DNA of 64,000 nucleotides. Source: Gelidibacter salicanalis. Lineage in GTDB: Bacteria; Bacteroidota; Bacteroidia; Flavobacteriales; Flavobacteriaceae. The DNA is taken from assembly GCF_016469035.1 (NCBI RefSeq), contig NZ_JAEHJZ010000001.1:37417-101416 (forward strand), in the 5' to 3' direction. Made by a program: the position numbers and the translations under genes. This document shows positions 18,644 through 26,508 of this stretch, piece after piece. Positions within the stretch are counted from its first letter, which is position 1, and the number at the start of each line of letters is the position of its first letter. Under the pieces are notes generated by a model. It was not told where the DNA came from. It saw only the letters and a list, made by a program, of their open reading frames with translations, and ran no database searches.

Positions 18644-18676
18644 AGACCTCACAGGTTTTAGAAACCTGTGAGGTCT
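18644..18676. terminator. Perfect 15-bp inverted repeat between convergent genes
   Basis: AGACCTCACAGGTTT and AAACCTGTGAGGTCT form a perfect 15-bp stem around a three-base TAG loop, 24 bases after msrA and six before the end of the opposing methyltransferase gene. It is well placed as a bidirectional terminator. I recall very similar hairpins recurring between genes across Bacteroidetes, so it is probably also a dispersed repeat. Confidence 0.75.
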
Positions 18677-18681
18677 CTTTA

Positions 18682-19482
18682 TTATGGCTTACTTGCTCTT
18701 AAAGTAAATATTAAGGGATAAAGTTTGTCCTTAGTAACAAACATTCCCGAATCCGTTTGTAGCAAATCAGGCAATATATTGTACGGACTTTCATCATGCT
18801 CTTTGAGATACTCAATATTCAATCCAGCTTCAGATAAAGCAGAAACAACTTCTCCCAATCCGTGATTCCAGCCATACTCTTTACTGATCATCTCTGATTT
18901 GGCATTTGCATAAGTACCTTTATACTCTTCGTAAATAACAGCATCCTGCATATACCCATATTTCAAAATAGGCTTCCCCTCTAAATAATCAAACATCCAA
19001 ACCATAGGATGAAATTCGGCCATAAAAAATGTTCCGCCTGGCTTCAAGCGCTCTGCAATCATCTGTGCCCACGGTTTTAAATCGGGCAACCAACCTATTA
19101 CGCCGTAACTTGTAAAGACAAGATCAAAGGTTTCTGAAATATGTTTAGACGTATCAAGCACATTGCAGCACACAAACTTAGCATCAAGTTTCAATTCTTC
19201 GTTTAATTGTTGGGCTAAAGCAATGCCTTTATCGCTCAGATCAACCCCTATACACTTTGCTCCCATCCTACTCCAACTTAATGTATCTTGACCAAAATGA
19301 CATTGCAAGTGCAGCAAGCGCTTTCCATCAACACTTCCTAGCGCCTCCAACTCATACCGCTTCAACGATGATTTGCCGTTTTTAAAAGCTTCCATGTCAT
19401 AAAAATCACTTTCTGCATGAACACTGACTTTGTTGTTCCAAGTGGCTTTATTGGTATTGAAATAATTAGCATGTGGATCCAT
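18682..19482 (-). CDS. Class I SAM-dependent methyltransferase
   Basis: A 266-residue soluble methyltransferase of the Methyltransf_11/25 type. Motif I is somewhat altered (LLHLQCHFGQDTLSW), the acidic motif II follows (KCIGVDLS), and motif III-like text is DLVFTSYGVIGWL. The segment LKPGGTFFMAEFHPMVWMF is typical of a bacterial subgroup of unknown substrate. The start at 19482 gives the conserved N-terminus. It faces msrA and is divergent from a lipoprotein gene; there is no operon partner to suggest a substrate. Confidence 0.85.
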   Translation of the reverse strand: MDPHANYFNTNKATWNNKVSVHAESDFYDMEAFKNGKSSLKRYELEALGSVDGKRLLHLQCHFGQDTLSWSRMGAKCIGVDLSDKGIALAQQLNEELKLDAKFVCCNVLDTSKHISETFDLVFTSYGVIGWLPDLKPWAQMIAERLKPGGTFFMAEFHPMVWMFDYLEGKPILKYGYMQDAVIYEEYKGTYANAKSEMISKEYGWNHGLGEVVSALSEAGLNIEYLKEHDESPYNILPDLLQTDSGMFVTKDKLYPLIFTLRASKP

Positions 19483-19552
19483 AAACTCTGTTTGATGTTT
19501 AAAATTAATACTTCTAGAACATTCTTCATTATCTTTATAAAAAAATTAAAAG

Positions 19553-20218
19553 ATGAAAAAATCACTGATTTTACTCCTATTCGTCGCTTTCTCCTTTTCC
19601 TGTAAACAAAAGGAGGACGCTAAAGTTATAGAAAAAGAATGGTCAACATCGGAAAAAATTGCCAACGCTCACGGTTTTCAAAATTGGAAGGATGTTACTG
19701 AAATCCATTTTACTTTTAACGTAGACAGAGACACCACCCATTTTGAGCGTTCATGGATTTGGAAACCTAAATCAGATGCTATTGTGATGATTTCAGGAAA
19801 AGATACCCTTGCCTACAATCGGAAAGCGATGGATAGTACGTCTATGAGTGCGGACAAGAACTTCATCAATGATAAATACTGGCTATTGGCGCCTTACCAA
19901 TTGGTTTGGGATACCTCAGCAACTATTTCTGACACTACTGTAACGGAAGCTCCAATTAGCAAAACTGAACTCAATCAAATAACGATTACCTATCCAAACG
20001 AAGGTGGCTACACTCCAGGAGACGCTTATGATTTATATTTTAGCGATGATTTTCTATTAAAAGAATGGGTGTATAGAAAAGGTAACTCTAAAGAGCCCTC
20101 AATGATGACCACTTGGGAAGATTACGAAGATTTTAATGGGATCAACATTAGCAAAACACATAAACGGCCTGACGCCAATTGGACACTCCATTTCACGAAT
20201 ATCAAGGTAATAAGATGA
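19553..20218 (+). CDS. Hypothetical lipoprotein
   Basis: A 221-residue protein with a type II signal peptide and lipobox cysteine at about residue 17 (FSFSC). The mature part is rich in Trp, Asp and Thr, with no enzymatic motif that I recognise. Phrases such as FNVDRDTTHFERSWIWKPK and YDLYFSDDFLLKEWVYRKG suggest a beta-rich fold that binds or measures something at the envelope, but this is a guess. A hairpin terminator lies about 110 bases downstream. Confidence 0.8.
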   Translation: MKKSLILLLFVAFSFSCKQKEDAKVIEKEWSTSEKIANAHGFQNWKDVTEIHFTFNVDRDTTHFERSWIWKPKSDAIVMISGKDTLAYNRKAMDSTSMSADKNFINDKYWLLAPYQLVWDTSATISDTTVTEAPISKTELNQITITYPNEGGYTPGDAYDLYFSDDFLLKEWVYRKGNSKEPSMMTTWEDYEDFNGINISKTHKRPDANWTLHFTNIKVIR

Positions 20219-20327
20219 GATTTGTAAACTATTATAAAACCACGCTGCTTAAAATCCAAAGTGTAGAGTCGCAACGTATATAAGGTATGTCAGATGAATA
20301 TTCCGCAGGATGCGTCTCTATATATTC

Positions 20328-20362
20328 AAAGAGCTTCCACTAACAAAGTTGAAGCTCTTTTT
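20328..20362 (+). terminator. Terminator of the lipoprotein gene
   Basis: AAAGAGCTTC pairs with GAAGCTCTTT (10 bp) and is followed by a T-run. The loop is 13 bases. It lies 110 bases after the lipoprotein stop. Confidence 0.7.
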
Positions 20363-20480
20363 CTGCGCTCAAATCAAAGCTTGGTTTCTCTTCTACGAAT
20401 TTCTTCAGAAGATTAACAGCAGCAGTATTTTCCAATAGAGACTTCTTAACTTCCAACAAACTCACTTTTCCGTCCTTCAT
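20340..20480 (-). CDS. Possible small protein, 46 residues
   Basis: An ATG-started minus-strand frame that translates to a charged, helix-prone peptide beginning MKDGKVSLLEVKKS and ending in EKELQLC. The amino-acid composition is protein-like, and the frame stays open upstream of the ATG into the kynU start region. Against it: the stop lies in the loop of the plus-strand terminator, no promoter or ribosome site is evident, and I recognise no family. It may be a short gene, a remnant or chance. Confidence 0.25.
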   Translation of the reverse strand: MKDGKVSLLEVKKSLLENTAAVNLLKKFVEEKPSFDLSAEKELQLC

Positions 20481-20502
20481 TCTAAGCTTATAATTCTTAT
20501 TT

Positions 20503-21798
20503 TTGTGTACAACCGAAAATCAAAACTCTGTGTCACATCACAAATTAGGCCTTGCATACGCACAACAAAAAGATCAAGCTGATACATTGGCGTCTTATAG
20601 AGATCGCTTCCATATCCCTAAACATAACGATGGAACCGATGTCATTTATATGACTGGGAATTCTCTCGGACTTCAACCAAAATCCACAAAAGAGTATATC
20701 CATCAAGAATTAGAAGATTGGGCAAGTTTAGGCGTTGAGGGCCATACCCAAGCAAAAAACCCCTGGTTACACTATCACGAGTTGCTAACGAATAGCATGG
20801 CAGAAGTAGTGGGTGCAAAACCTATTGAAGTGATTGTAATGAATACCTTAACCGTCAACTTACATTTGATGATGGTGTCTTTTTATAAACCGAGTCAAAA
20901 ACGTTTTAAGATACTCATTGAAGCCGATGCTTTTCCATCCGATAAATATGCCGTAGAATCCCAGTTGATACACCATGGTTTTGATCCTAAAGACGGAGTC
21001 CTGCTTTGGAAAGCTAGAGAAGGGGAAGAATTAGCAAATTATGAAGATTTAGAGGCTATCATGGAAAACCAAGGTGATGACATAGCTTTGATCATGATTG
21101 GTGGCGTTAACTATTATACCGGACAGTTTTTCGACTTTAAACGCATTACCCAATTGGGACACAAACACGGTTGTATGGTAGGCTTTGATTGTGCCCACGG
21201 TGCAGGAAACGTGGCATTGAACCTCCATGATTCAGGCGCGGATTTCGCAGTTTGGTGCACTTATAAATATTTAAATTCTGGACCCGGAAGCTTAGGTGGC
21301 GCCTTTGTGCATGAGCGTCATGCACATCATAAAGACCTCAACCGCTTTGCAGGTTGGTGGAGCCACAACAAAGCCACCCGTTTTAAAATGCGTGATGAAT
21401 TTGATCAACTTCCCGGCGCTGAAGGTTGGCAGTTAAGCAATCCCCCTATTTTATCAATGGCAGCTATTAGAGCCTCATTAGATATGTTTGCTGAGGTTGG
21501 CATGGAACAACTGATCGTAAAATCAAAAGAACTCACGGGGTATTTCGAGTTTTTGTTAAAACAACTAGGCTCAAACAGCATAAAAATTATCACCCCATCA
21601 AATCCCGATGAACGTGGATGCCAGCTCTCCATTCAGGTTAAAAATGCGGACAAGGCATTGCACAGCAAATTGACTGAAGCAGGCATCATTACTGACTGGC
21701 GCGAACCAGATGTGATCCGTTGTGCGCCTACACCATTATACAACTCGTTTCAGGATGTATATAATCTGGTAGAAAAATTAAAGCACATTTTAAATTAA
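20503..21798 (+). CDS. kynU: Kynureninase
   Basis: PLP enzyme that cleaves kynurenine or 3-hydroxykynurenine to anthranilate or 3-hydroxyanthranilate plus alanine. The cofactor lysine lies in CTYKYLNSGPGSLGGAF, and the GNSLGLQP and DCAHGAGN segments are conserved. It is about 431 residues. The start is uncertain: the TTG at 20503 overlaps a TATTTTTG box (20498-20505). If that box is a promoter, the GTG at 20530 (MSHHKLGLAYAQQ) would be the start. It opens the tryptophan/kynurenine degradation cluster. Confidence 0.95.
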   Translation: MCTTENQNSVSHHKLGLAYAQQKDQADTLASYRDRFHIPKHNDGTDVIYMTGNSLGLQPKSTKEYIHQELEDWASLGVEGHTQAKNPWLHYHELLTNSMAEVVGAKPIEVIVMNTLTVNLHLMMVSFYKPSQKRFKILIEADAFPSDKYAVESQLIHHGFDPKDGVLLWKAREGEELANYEDLEAIMENQGDDIALIMIGGVNYYTGQFFDFKRITQLGHKHGCMVGFDCAHGAGNVALNLHDSGADFAVWCTYKYLNSGPGSLGGAFVHERHAHHKDLNRFAGWWSHNKATRFKMRDEFDQLPGAEGWQLSNPPILSMAAIRASLDMFAEVGMEQLIVKSKELTGYFEFLLKQLGSNSIKIITPSNPDERGCQLSIQVKNADKALHSKLTEAGIITDWREPDVIRCAPTPLYNSFQDVYNLVEKLKHILN

Positions 21799-21811
21799 AA
21801 ATGCTCAAAAA

Positions 21812-21875
21812 TTCCTTCCCTTTTTTAAGGGAAGGTGGATTAAAGCTCCGGTTAGAGCTTTAAGACGGAAGGGTT
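21812..21875. repeat. Double-hairpin repeat between kynU and kmo
   Basis: Two perfect stems follow each other. CCTTCCCTT/AAGGGAAGG (21814-21835, loop TTTT) is followed by AAAGCTC/GAGCTTT (21842-21861, loop CGGTTA), and then GACGGAAGGG can pair back to the first arm. Similar hairpin pairs are dispersed in flavobacterial genomes. It could also attenuate read-through from kynU to kmo. Confidence 0.6.
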
Positions 21876-21904
21876 TTCAATCCTATATTGAAACTAAAAA
21901 CTAA

Positions 21905-21929
21905 AGTTCCTCCCTTCGCAGGAAATATT
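21905..21929 (+). promoter_or_regulatory. Palindrome-derived ribosome binding region of kmo
   Basis: TTCCTCCCTTCGCAGGAA (inverted ends TTCCT/AGGAA) lies so that its AGGAA is five bases before the kmo ATG. It resembles one unit of the palindromic repeat found downstream of apbE, here with the right arm serving as a purine-rich ribosome site. Confidence 0.5.
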
Positions 21930-23345
21930 ATGAAAAAACAACAAAACATACTCATCATCGGTGCTGGCCTTTGCGGAAGCTTACTTGCCTTACGATTAGG
22001 ACAACGTGGTTTTAATGTCAATCTTTATGAAATGCGGCCTGACTTAAGAAAGGTAAATATCAGTGCAGGACGGTCCATTAACCTAGCGCTTTCTGATAGA
22101 GGTTTAAAAGCAATGCGACTTGCGGGCGTGGAAGATCAGGTTAAAAAGCTTTGTATTCCTATGAACGGTCGACTCTTGCACGATAGTGATGGAAACACTG
22201 TTTTAGCGCCCTATAGTGGCCGTGAACATGAATTTATTAACTCTATTTCTCGTGGCGACTTGAATGCGCTCTTATTAAATGAAGCCGAAACACATCAAAA
22301 TGTCAGCATTCACTTTAATAAAAAATGTAAATCAGTCGATTTTGAAAACACCACAGCCTTTTTTGAGGATTATAAAACGAAAGAAACCTTTGTAGAAGAT
22401 GCTGATATTATTATTGCTACAGATGGCGCTGGATCGGCCTTGAGGAAAAGCTACTTTTTAGGAAAGAAATTTTTGTTTAGTTTTTCGCAAGATTGGTTAA
22501 CCCATGGCTACAAAGAATTAAGCATACTTCCTGCAGCAAATGGCGGGTACCAAACTTATAAAAACGCACTCCATATTTGGGGACGCGATAGTTTTATGCT
22601 GATTGCATTGCCCAATTTGGATGGCAGTTTTACCGTCACCTTATTTTTAAGTTTTGATGAAGGCGACTACAATTTTGGAAATTTGACGACACCGGAAAAG
22701 GTGCTCGAATTTTTTGAAATATATTTCAAGGATGCCTTGGCATTGATGCCAAACCTGATCGACGAATTTTTTACCAATCCAACAGCACCTTTAGGCACCG
22801 TAAAGTGTTCGCCATGGTCTTATAAAGGCAACACCTTGTTGATGGGCGATGCCGCCCATGCCATTGTTCCTTTTTACGGACAAGGGATGAATGCTTCATT
22901 TGAGGACGTCGTAGAGTTTGACAAGGCATTGGATGAAGGCCAACCGAACAGCGAAGAAGGATGGGAAGCTATTTTTAAAGCCTACCAAACCAACCGAAAA
23001 AAAGATACTGACGCCATTGCTGATTTGGCCATTGACAATTTTCATGAAATGAAAGGCCACGTCAACAATGCGATATTTAGGGAAAAACGCAATTTAGAGA
23101 TGACTTTGGAGAAAAATTTCCCAAATGCGTATTCCTCCAAATATTCATTGGTTACCTTTAATGAAGAGATTGGGTATCGGGAAGCCATGTTAAGAGGTCG
23201 AGCACAAGATAAAGCCATCTTAAATATGCTTACAGACAAAGAACTTGATATCAGTGATGATTTAGAAACTAATTTAAAAAAAGTTAATCGTGCTACGGAA
23301 GAGATTTTGGAAAATGATCGGGTAGCGAAAAATTTTAAACATTAA
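21930..23345 (+). CDS. kmo: Kynurenine 3-monooxygenase
   Basis: FAD-dependent, NADPH-using aromatic hydroxylase that converts L-kynurenine to 3-hydroxykynurenine. The dinucleotide motif GAGLCGS is at residues 11-17, and GRSINLALSDRG and the second FAD motif GDAAHAIVPFYGQGMNASFEDV are present. The ATG at 21930 (471 residues) is chosen over an in-frame start at 21888, because the longer version would run through a repeat. The C-terminal part is moderately hydrophobic, as in bacterial KMOs. It lies between kynU and the deaminase in the cluster. Confidence 0.95.
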   Translation: MKKQQNILIIGAGLCGSLLALRLGQRGFNVNLYEMRPDLRKVNISAGRSINLALSDRGLKAMRLAGVEDQVKKLCIPMNGRLLHDSDGNTVLAPYSGREHEFINSISRGDLNALLLNEAETHQNVSIHFNKKCKSVDFENTTAFFEDYKTKETFVEDADIIIATDGAGSALRKSYFLGKKFLFSFSQDWLTHGYKELSILPAANGGYQTYKNALHIWGRDSFMLIALPNLDGSFTVTLFLSFDEGDYNFGNLTTPEKVLEFFEIYFKDALALMPNLIDEFFTNPTAPLGTVKCSPWSYKGNTLLMGDAAHAIVPFYGQGMNASFEDVVEFDKALDEGQPNSEEGWEAIFKAYQTNRKKDTDAIADLAIDNFHEMKGHVNNAIFREKRNLEMTLEKNFPNAYSSKYSLVTFNEEIGYREAMLRGRAQDKAILNMLTDKELDISDDLETNLKKVNRATEEILENDRVAKNFKH

Positions 23346-23400
23346 GAATAGTAAAAGTTAATTTAAACATCGATAAGACTTAAATTACAAAAAACAAGTT

Positions 23401-23841
23401 ATGGCCAAAAAAATAAATGAGATTCCTGCCGCCGCAGGAACTAATGTCACACCAAGAGGTGCCTATCCGCACACAAAACGCGTAGGCGATTTTATATTTG
23501 TGTCTGGCACAAGTTCGCGCCGTGCAGATAATAGCATTGCAGGCGTTGATATTATTGACCCCATGGGTACCAAATATTTAAATGCAGAAGTGCAAACTCG
23601 TGAAGTGATCAAGAACATCGAAAAAAATCTGGATAAAGAAGGTGCGACTTTAAAAGATGTGGTAGATGTTACCTCTTTTTTAGTTAACATGAATGATTTT
23701 GCAGGCTACAATAAAGCCTATGCCGAGTTTTTTGATAAAGAAACCGGACCTACCAGAACTACTGTAGCGGTACATCAGTTGCCACACCCTGATTTGGTGG
23801 TGGAGATTAAGGTGATGGCTTATATCAAGAATAGAGAGTAG
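23401..23841 (+). CDS. RidA-family 2-aminomuconate deaminase
   Basis: A 146-residue RidA/YjgF-fold protein. The segments [20 protein letters not shown] and DNSIAGVD resemble the aminomuconate deaminases of nitrobenzene, 2-aminophenol and kynurenine pathways more than the ordinary 2-iminopropanoate deaminase. The conserved arginine lies in [13 protein letters not shown]. Its place between kmo and the semialdehyde dehydrogenase supports hydrolysis of 2-aminomuconate with release of ammonia. The last residues (N-R-E) and the stop codon are encoded by a 7-bp tandem repeat array, so the natural C-terminus may have been rewritten by the repeat. Confidence 0.88.
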   Translation: MAKKINEIPAAAGTNVTPRGAYPHTKRVGDFIFVSGTSSRRADNSIAGVDIIDPMGTKYLNAEVQTREVIKNIEKNLDKEGATLKDVVDVTSFLVNMNDFAGYNKAYAEFFDKETGPTRTTVAVHQLPHPDLVVEIKVMAYIKNRE

Positions 23842-23880
23842 AGAGTAGAGAGTAGAGAGAAGAGAAAAGAGAAAAGAGAT
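23832..23880. repeat. Tandem heptamer array, about 7 units
   Basis: Four copies of TAGAGAG (23832-23859) are followed by AAGAGAA, AAGAGAA and AAGAGAT: 49 bases with exact 7-bp period. The array overlaps the last ten bases of the deaminase gene. A related array in the opposite orientation lies after the next gene. Confidence 0.85.
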
Positions 23881-23921
23881 TTAAAATCGAGGCTCTATTT
23901 AAATCAATTGAATTAGGCATT

Positions 23922-25361
23922 ATGAACATACAGAACTACATCAACGGTCAATTTTTGCCTCCAGTCGCTGACGAGTGGATAGATAATTATTGCCCTGCGA
24001 ATGGCGAAATTTACGGTCAAATCCCTAACTCCTCAAAAGAAGATGTAGATAATGCCTATATCGCCGCTGAATCAGCATTTCCTAGTTGGTCACAATCTAC
24101 TTTCGAGGAACGCAGCAGAATTCTTATCAAAATTTCCGAACTCTTGGAAGCGAACCTCCAACGGTTTGCAGAAGCTGAAAGTAAGGACAACGGGAAACCT
24201 ATTTCATTAGCAAAAGACGTTGATATTCCACGGGCTGCTAGTAATTTTCGGTTTTTTGGGAATGCCATTACACAGTTTGGCAGTGAGAGTCACGAGAGTG
24301 TGGGTCAGGACGCCATTAATTACACTTTACGCCAACCCATTGGTGTGGTTGGGTGTATTTCGCCTTGGAACCTTCCACTCTACCTGTTTACTTGGAAAAT
24401 TGCTCCTGCCCTAGCTGCAGGAAATTGTGTGGTTGCCAAACCAAGTGAAGTCACCCCAATGACCGCCTATTTATTGGGAGAAATTTGTACTGAAGCAGGC
24501 TTGCCAAAAGGTGTATTGAACATCGTACACGGGTTAGGAACAACCGCAGGACAAGCCATCATTGAACATCCAGATATTAAGGCGATCAGTTTTACAGGTG
24601 GCACCACAACCGGTGCCCATATTGCAAAAGTAGCGGCACCAATGTTTAAGAAATTGTCTTTAGAATTGGGTGGGAAAAATCCGAATATCATTTTTGCAGA
24701 TTGTGATTATAAGGACATGCTAGAGACTACAGTACGTTCTTCATTTGCCAACCAAGGACAGATTTGCTTGTGCGGCAGTCGCATTTTTGTGGAAGCATCT
24801 ATTTATGAAACATTCAAAAATGATTTTGTGGCGAAGGTTAAAGCTCTTAAAGTTGGCCATCCTTCAGAAGAAAAGACGACTATAGGCGCCTTGGTATCCA
24901 AAGCACATCTTGAAAAAGTCCTGAATTATATTGAAATCGCTAAATCAGAGAAGGGCAATGTCCTTTGTGGCGGGAATAGGGTAATAGTGAAAGGTTATGA
25001 AAATGGTTATTATTTAGAACCCACAGTTATTGAAGTTGCCTCGAATGATTGTCGCCTTAACCAGGAAGAAATATTCGGACCTGTAGTGACCATTATGCCT
25101 TTTGAAACTGAAGACGACGTATTGACCATGGCCAATGATGTTAAATACGGCCTATCTGCAACACTGTGGACCAATGACTTAAAACGCACCATGCGCATGA
25201 GCAGCCAATTGCAAGCGGGAATCATTTGGGTCAACACCTGGATGATGCGCGATTTGCGTACACCTTTTGGAGGTATAAAAGCATCAGGAGTTGGCAGGGA
25301 AGGCGGATTTGAAGCCTTGCGCTTTTTTACGGAAGCTAAGAATGTTTGTATAAAATACTGA
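23922..25361 (+). CDS. 2-Aminomuconate 6-semialdehyde dehydrogenase
   Basis: NAD-dependent aldehyde dehydrogenase of 479 residues. The catalytic cysteine is 282 in NQGQICLCGSR (a second cysteine is at 284), and the general-base glutamate lies in LELGGKNP near residue 248. The SPWNLPL and SFTGGT motifs of the NAD site are present. Position in the kynurenine cluster, between the deaminase and the ACMS enzymes, indicates oxidation of 2-aminomuconate semialdehyde to 2-aminomuconate. The closely related 2-hydroxymuconate semialdehyde dehydrogenase role cannot be excluded. Heptamer arrays bracket it on both sides. Confidence 0.92.
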   Translation: MNIQNYINGQFLPPVADEWIDNYCPANGEIYGQIPNSSKEDVDNAYIAAESAFPSWSQSTFEERSRILIKISELLEANLQRFAEAESKDNGKPISLAKDVDIPRAASNFRFFGNAITQFGSESHESVGQDAINYTLRQPIGVVGCISPWNLPLYLFTWKIAPALAAGNCVVAKPSEVTPMTAYLLGEICTEAGLPKGVLNIVHGLGTTAGQAIIEHPDIKAISFTGGTTTGAHIAKVAAPMFKKLSLELGGKNPNIIFADCDYKDMLETTVRSSFANQGQICLCGSRIFVEASIYETFKNDFVAKVKALKVGHPSEEKTTIGALVSKAHLEKVLNYIEIAKSEKGNVLCGGNRVIVKGYENGYYLEPTVIEVASNDCRLNQEEIFGPVVTIMPFETEDDVLTMANDVKYGLSATLWTNDLKRTMRMSSQLQAGIIWVNTWMMRDLRTPFGGIKASGVGREGGFEALRFFTEAKNVCIKY

Positions 25362-25404
25362 AAAGAATATAGAAAAGAGAACAGAGAACAATGACATTTA
25401 TAGG

Positions 25405-25453
25405 TCTCTTCTCTCTTCTCTCTTCTCTCTTCTCTATATTCTATATTCTTATT
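25405..25453. repeat. Tandem heptamer array, reverse orientation, about 7 units
   Basis: Four copies of TCTCTTC (25405-25432) are followed by TCTATAT, TCTATAT and TCTTATT, again at exact 7-bp period. On the minus strand it reads GAAGAGA, so it is an inverted relative of the array at 23832. The upstream AGAAAAGAGAACAGAGAA (about 25371-25388) could pair with it as a loose hairpin. Confidence 0.8.
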
Positions 25454-25489
25454 TCTCTTATCAAATAAAAAAAATTAACCTTAAAAAAG

Positions 25490-25513
25490 ATCACTGCCTT
25501 CGCAGGGAATACT
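25490..25513 (+). promoter_or_regulatory. Palindrome-derived ribosome binding region of the SDR gene
   Basis: CTGCCTTCGCAGGGAA directly precedes the gene: CTGC/GCAG forms a short stem, and GGGAA lies five bases before the ATG at 25514. It has the same arrangement as before kmo and the ACMS decarboxylase gene. Confidence 0.5.
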
Positions 25514-26296
25514 ATGGATTTACAACTAAACAATAAAAATGCATTAGTTTGCGGGAGTACCGCAGGTATCGGAAAAGCGACAGCTATCTCATTAGCTGCT
25601 GAAGGTGCAAAGGTCACTTTGGTGGCACGAAATGAAGCTAAATTGAAGCAGACTATTTCAGAGCTTCCCAATCCGGAGAAACACAGTTATATTGTTGCCG
25701 ATTTTTCAAACCCTGAGGAACTGCAACGCAAAGTTTCTGAATTCATTTCTAAAAATCACGGATTCCACATCTTGTTAAACAACACTGGTGGACCGGCCGG
25801 GGGGCCAATTTTTTCGGCAAAATTGGAAGAATTTGGAACTGCGTTTACGCAACATTTAAAATGCAACCATGTGTTGGTGCAAGTGGTGGTACCTTTTATG
25901 AAAGAACAGAATTTTGGACGGATCATCAATATTATTTCCACTTCGGTCAAGCAACCTTTAGATGGCCTTGGGGTCAGCAACACCATTCGTGGTGCAGTTG
26001 CCAATTGGAGCAAAACCTTAGCCAATGAACTTGGACAATTTGGTATTACCGTCAACAACGTGCTGCCTGGCGCCACTGAAACAGAACGGTTAACGGGTAT
26101 TATCAGAAACAAAGCCAATAAATCAGGGCATACTGAAGAAGAAGCTGCCAATGCAATGAAGAGCGCAGTACCTGCAAGACGCTTTGCAAAACCAGAAGAG
26201 CTGGCCTATGCGGTGACGTTTTTAGCAAGTGAGCGTGCTAGTTACATCAATGGCGTCAATCTTCCTGTTGATGGTGGACGTACAAAATCATTATAG
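25514..26296 (+). CDS. Short-chain dehydrogenase/reductase with altered active site
   Basis: A 260-residue SDR-fold protein. The cofactor motif is CGSTAGIG (residues 13-20) and the N-N-x-G motif is NNTG (89-92). The serine is kept in ISTS (about 142-144), but the expected Tyr-x3-Lys pair is replaced by Ser155-x3-Arg159 (SNTIRGAV). The C-terminal PVDGGRTKSL is ordinary. Without Tyr and Lys, classical oxidoreductase chemistry is doubtful, so it may bind ligand only or use a different mechanism. Its place in the kynurenine cluster suggests it acts on a pathway intermediate, but no step is obviously missing an enzyme. Confidence 0.88.
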   Translation: MDLQLNNKNALVCGSTAGIGKATAISLAAEGAKVTLVARNEAKLKQTISELPNPEKHSYIVADFSNPEELQRKVSEFISKNHGFHILLNNTGGPAGGPIFSAKLEEFGTAFTQHLKCNHVLVQVVVPFMKEQNFGRIINIISTSVKQPLDGLGVSNTIRGAVANWSKTLANELGQFGITVNNVLPGATETERLTGIIRNKANKSGHTEEEAANAMKSAVPARRFAKPEELAYAVTFLASERASYINGVNLPVDGGRTKSL

Positions 26297-26370
26297 AATC
26301 ATACAAAAATAACCACGAGCAAAATCTTTTTGTTCTGCTGTTTTATACTTAATTTTAAGAACGAAAACTT

Positions 26371-26492
26371 GCGTTACGGATAGAGGTCCCGATAGCTATC
26401 GGGATTGGAGCTCCTCTCCCGATTGCTATCGGGAGAGAGCGACTGCCGAGAGCCTGCCTGCCGACAGGTAGGCCTGACCTGTTCCTTAACGC
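26371..26492. ncRNA. Closed multi-hairpin element in the leader of the dioxygenase gene
   Basis: A 122-base unit closed by GCGTTA (26371-26376) pairing with TAACGC (26487-26492). Inside are three further stems: the palindrome TCCCGATAGCTATCGGGA (26387-26404), CTCTCCCGAT/ATCGGGAGAG (26414-26437) and GCCTGCCTG/CAGGTAGGC (26452-26473). It ends 16 bases before the start codon of the dioxygenase gene. It may be a dispersed flavobacterial repeat, a structured RNA (the Flavo-1 motif is a candidate I cannot verify) or a cis-acting leader. The type is tentative. Confidence 0.45.
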
Positions 26493-26508
26493 CCAAATAA
26501 TTGTTACC

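Larger units (their letters stand above)
20219..20502. other. Gap before kynU with degenerate repeat and terminator
   Basis: At about 20260-20330 the sequence resembles a decayed inverted repeat with GTAGAGTCGC at one side and GCGTCTCTAT at the other. A clear hairpin follows (see terminator). A small minus-strand reading frame covers the right part. No tRNA or other RNA gene was recognised. Confidence 0.5.

Noticed and set aside
18682-19482. Methyltransferase considered as part of msrA or a redox operon
   Set aside because: It is on the opposite strand from msrA with a terminator hairpin between, so no shared transcription is indicated.
25756-26151. Open frame of 131 codons opposite the SDR gene
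   Set aside because: Antisense shadow of a conserved domain; no independent coding signs.
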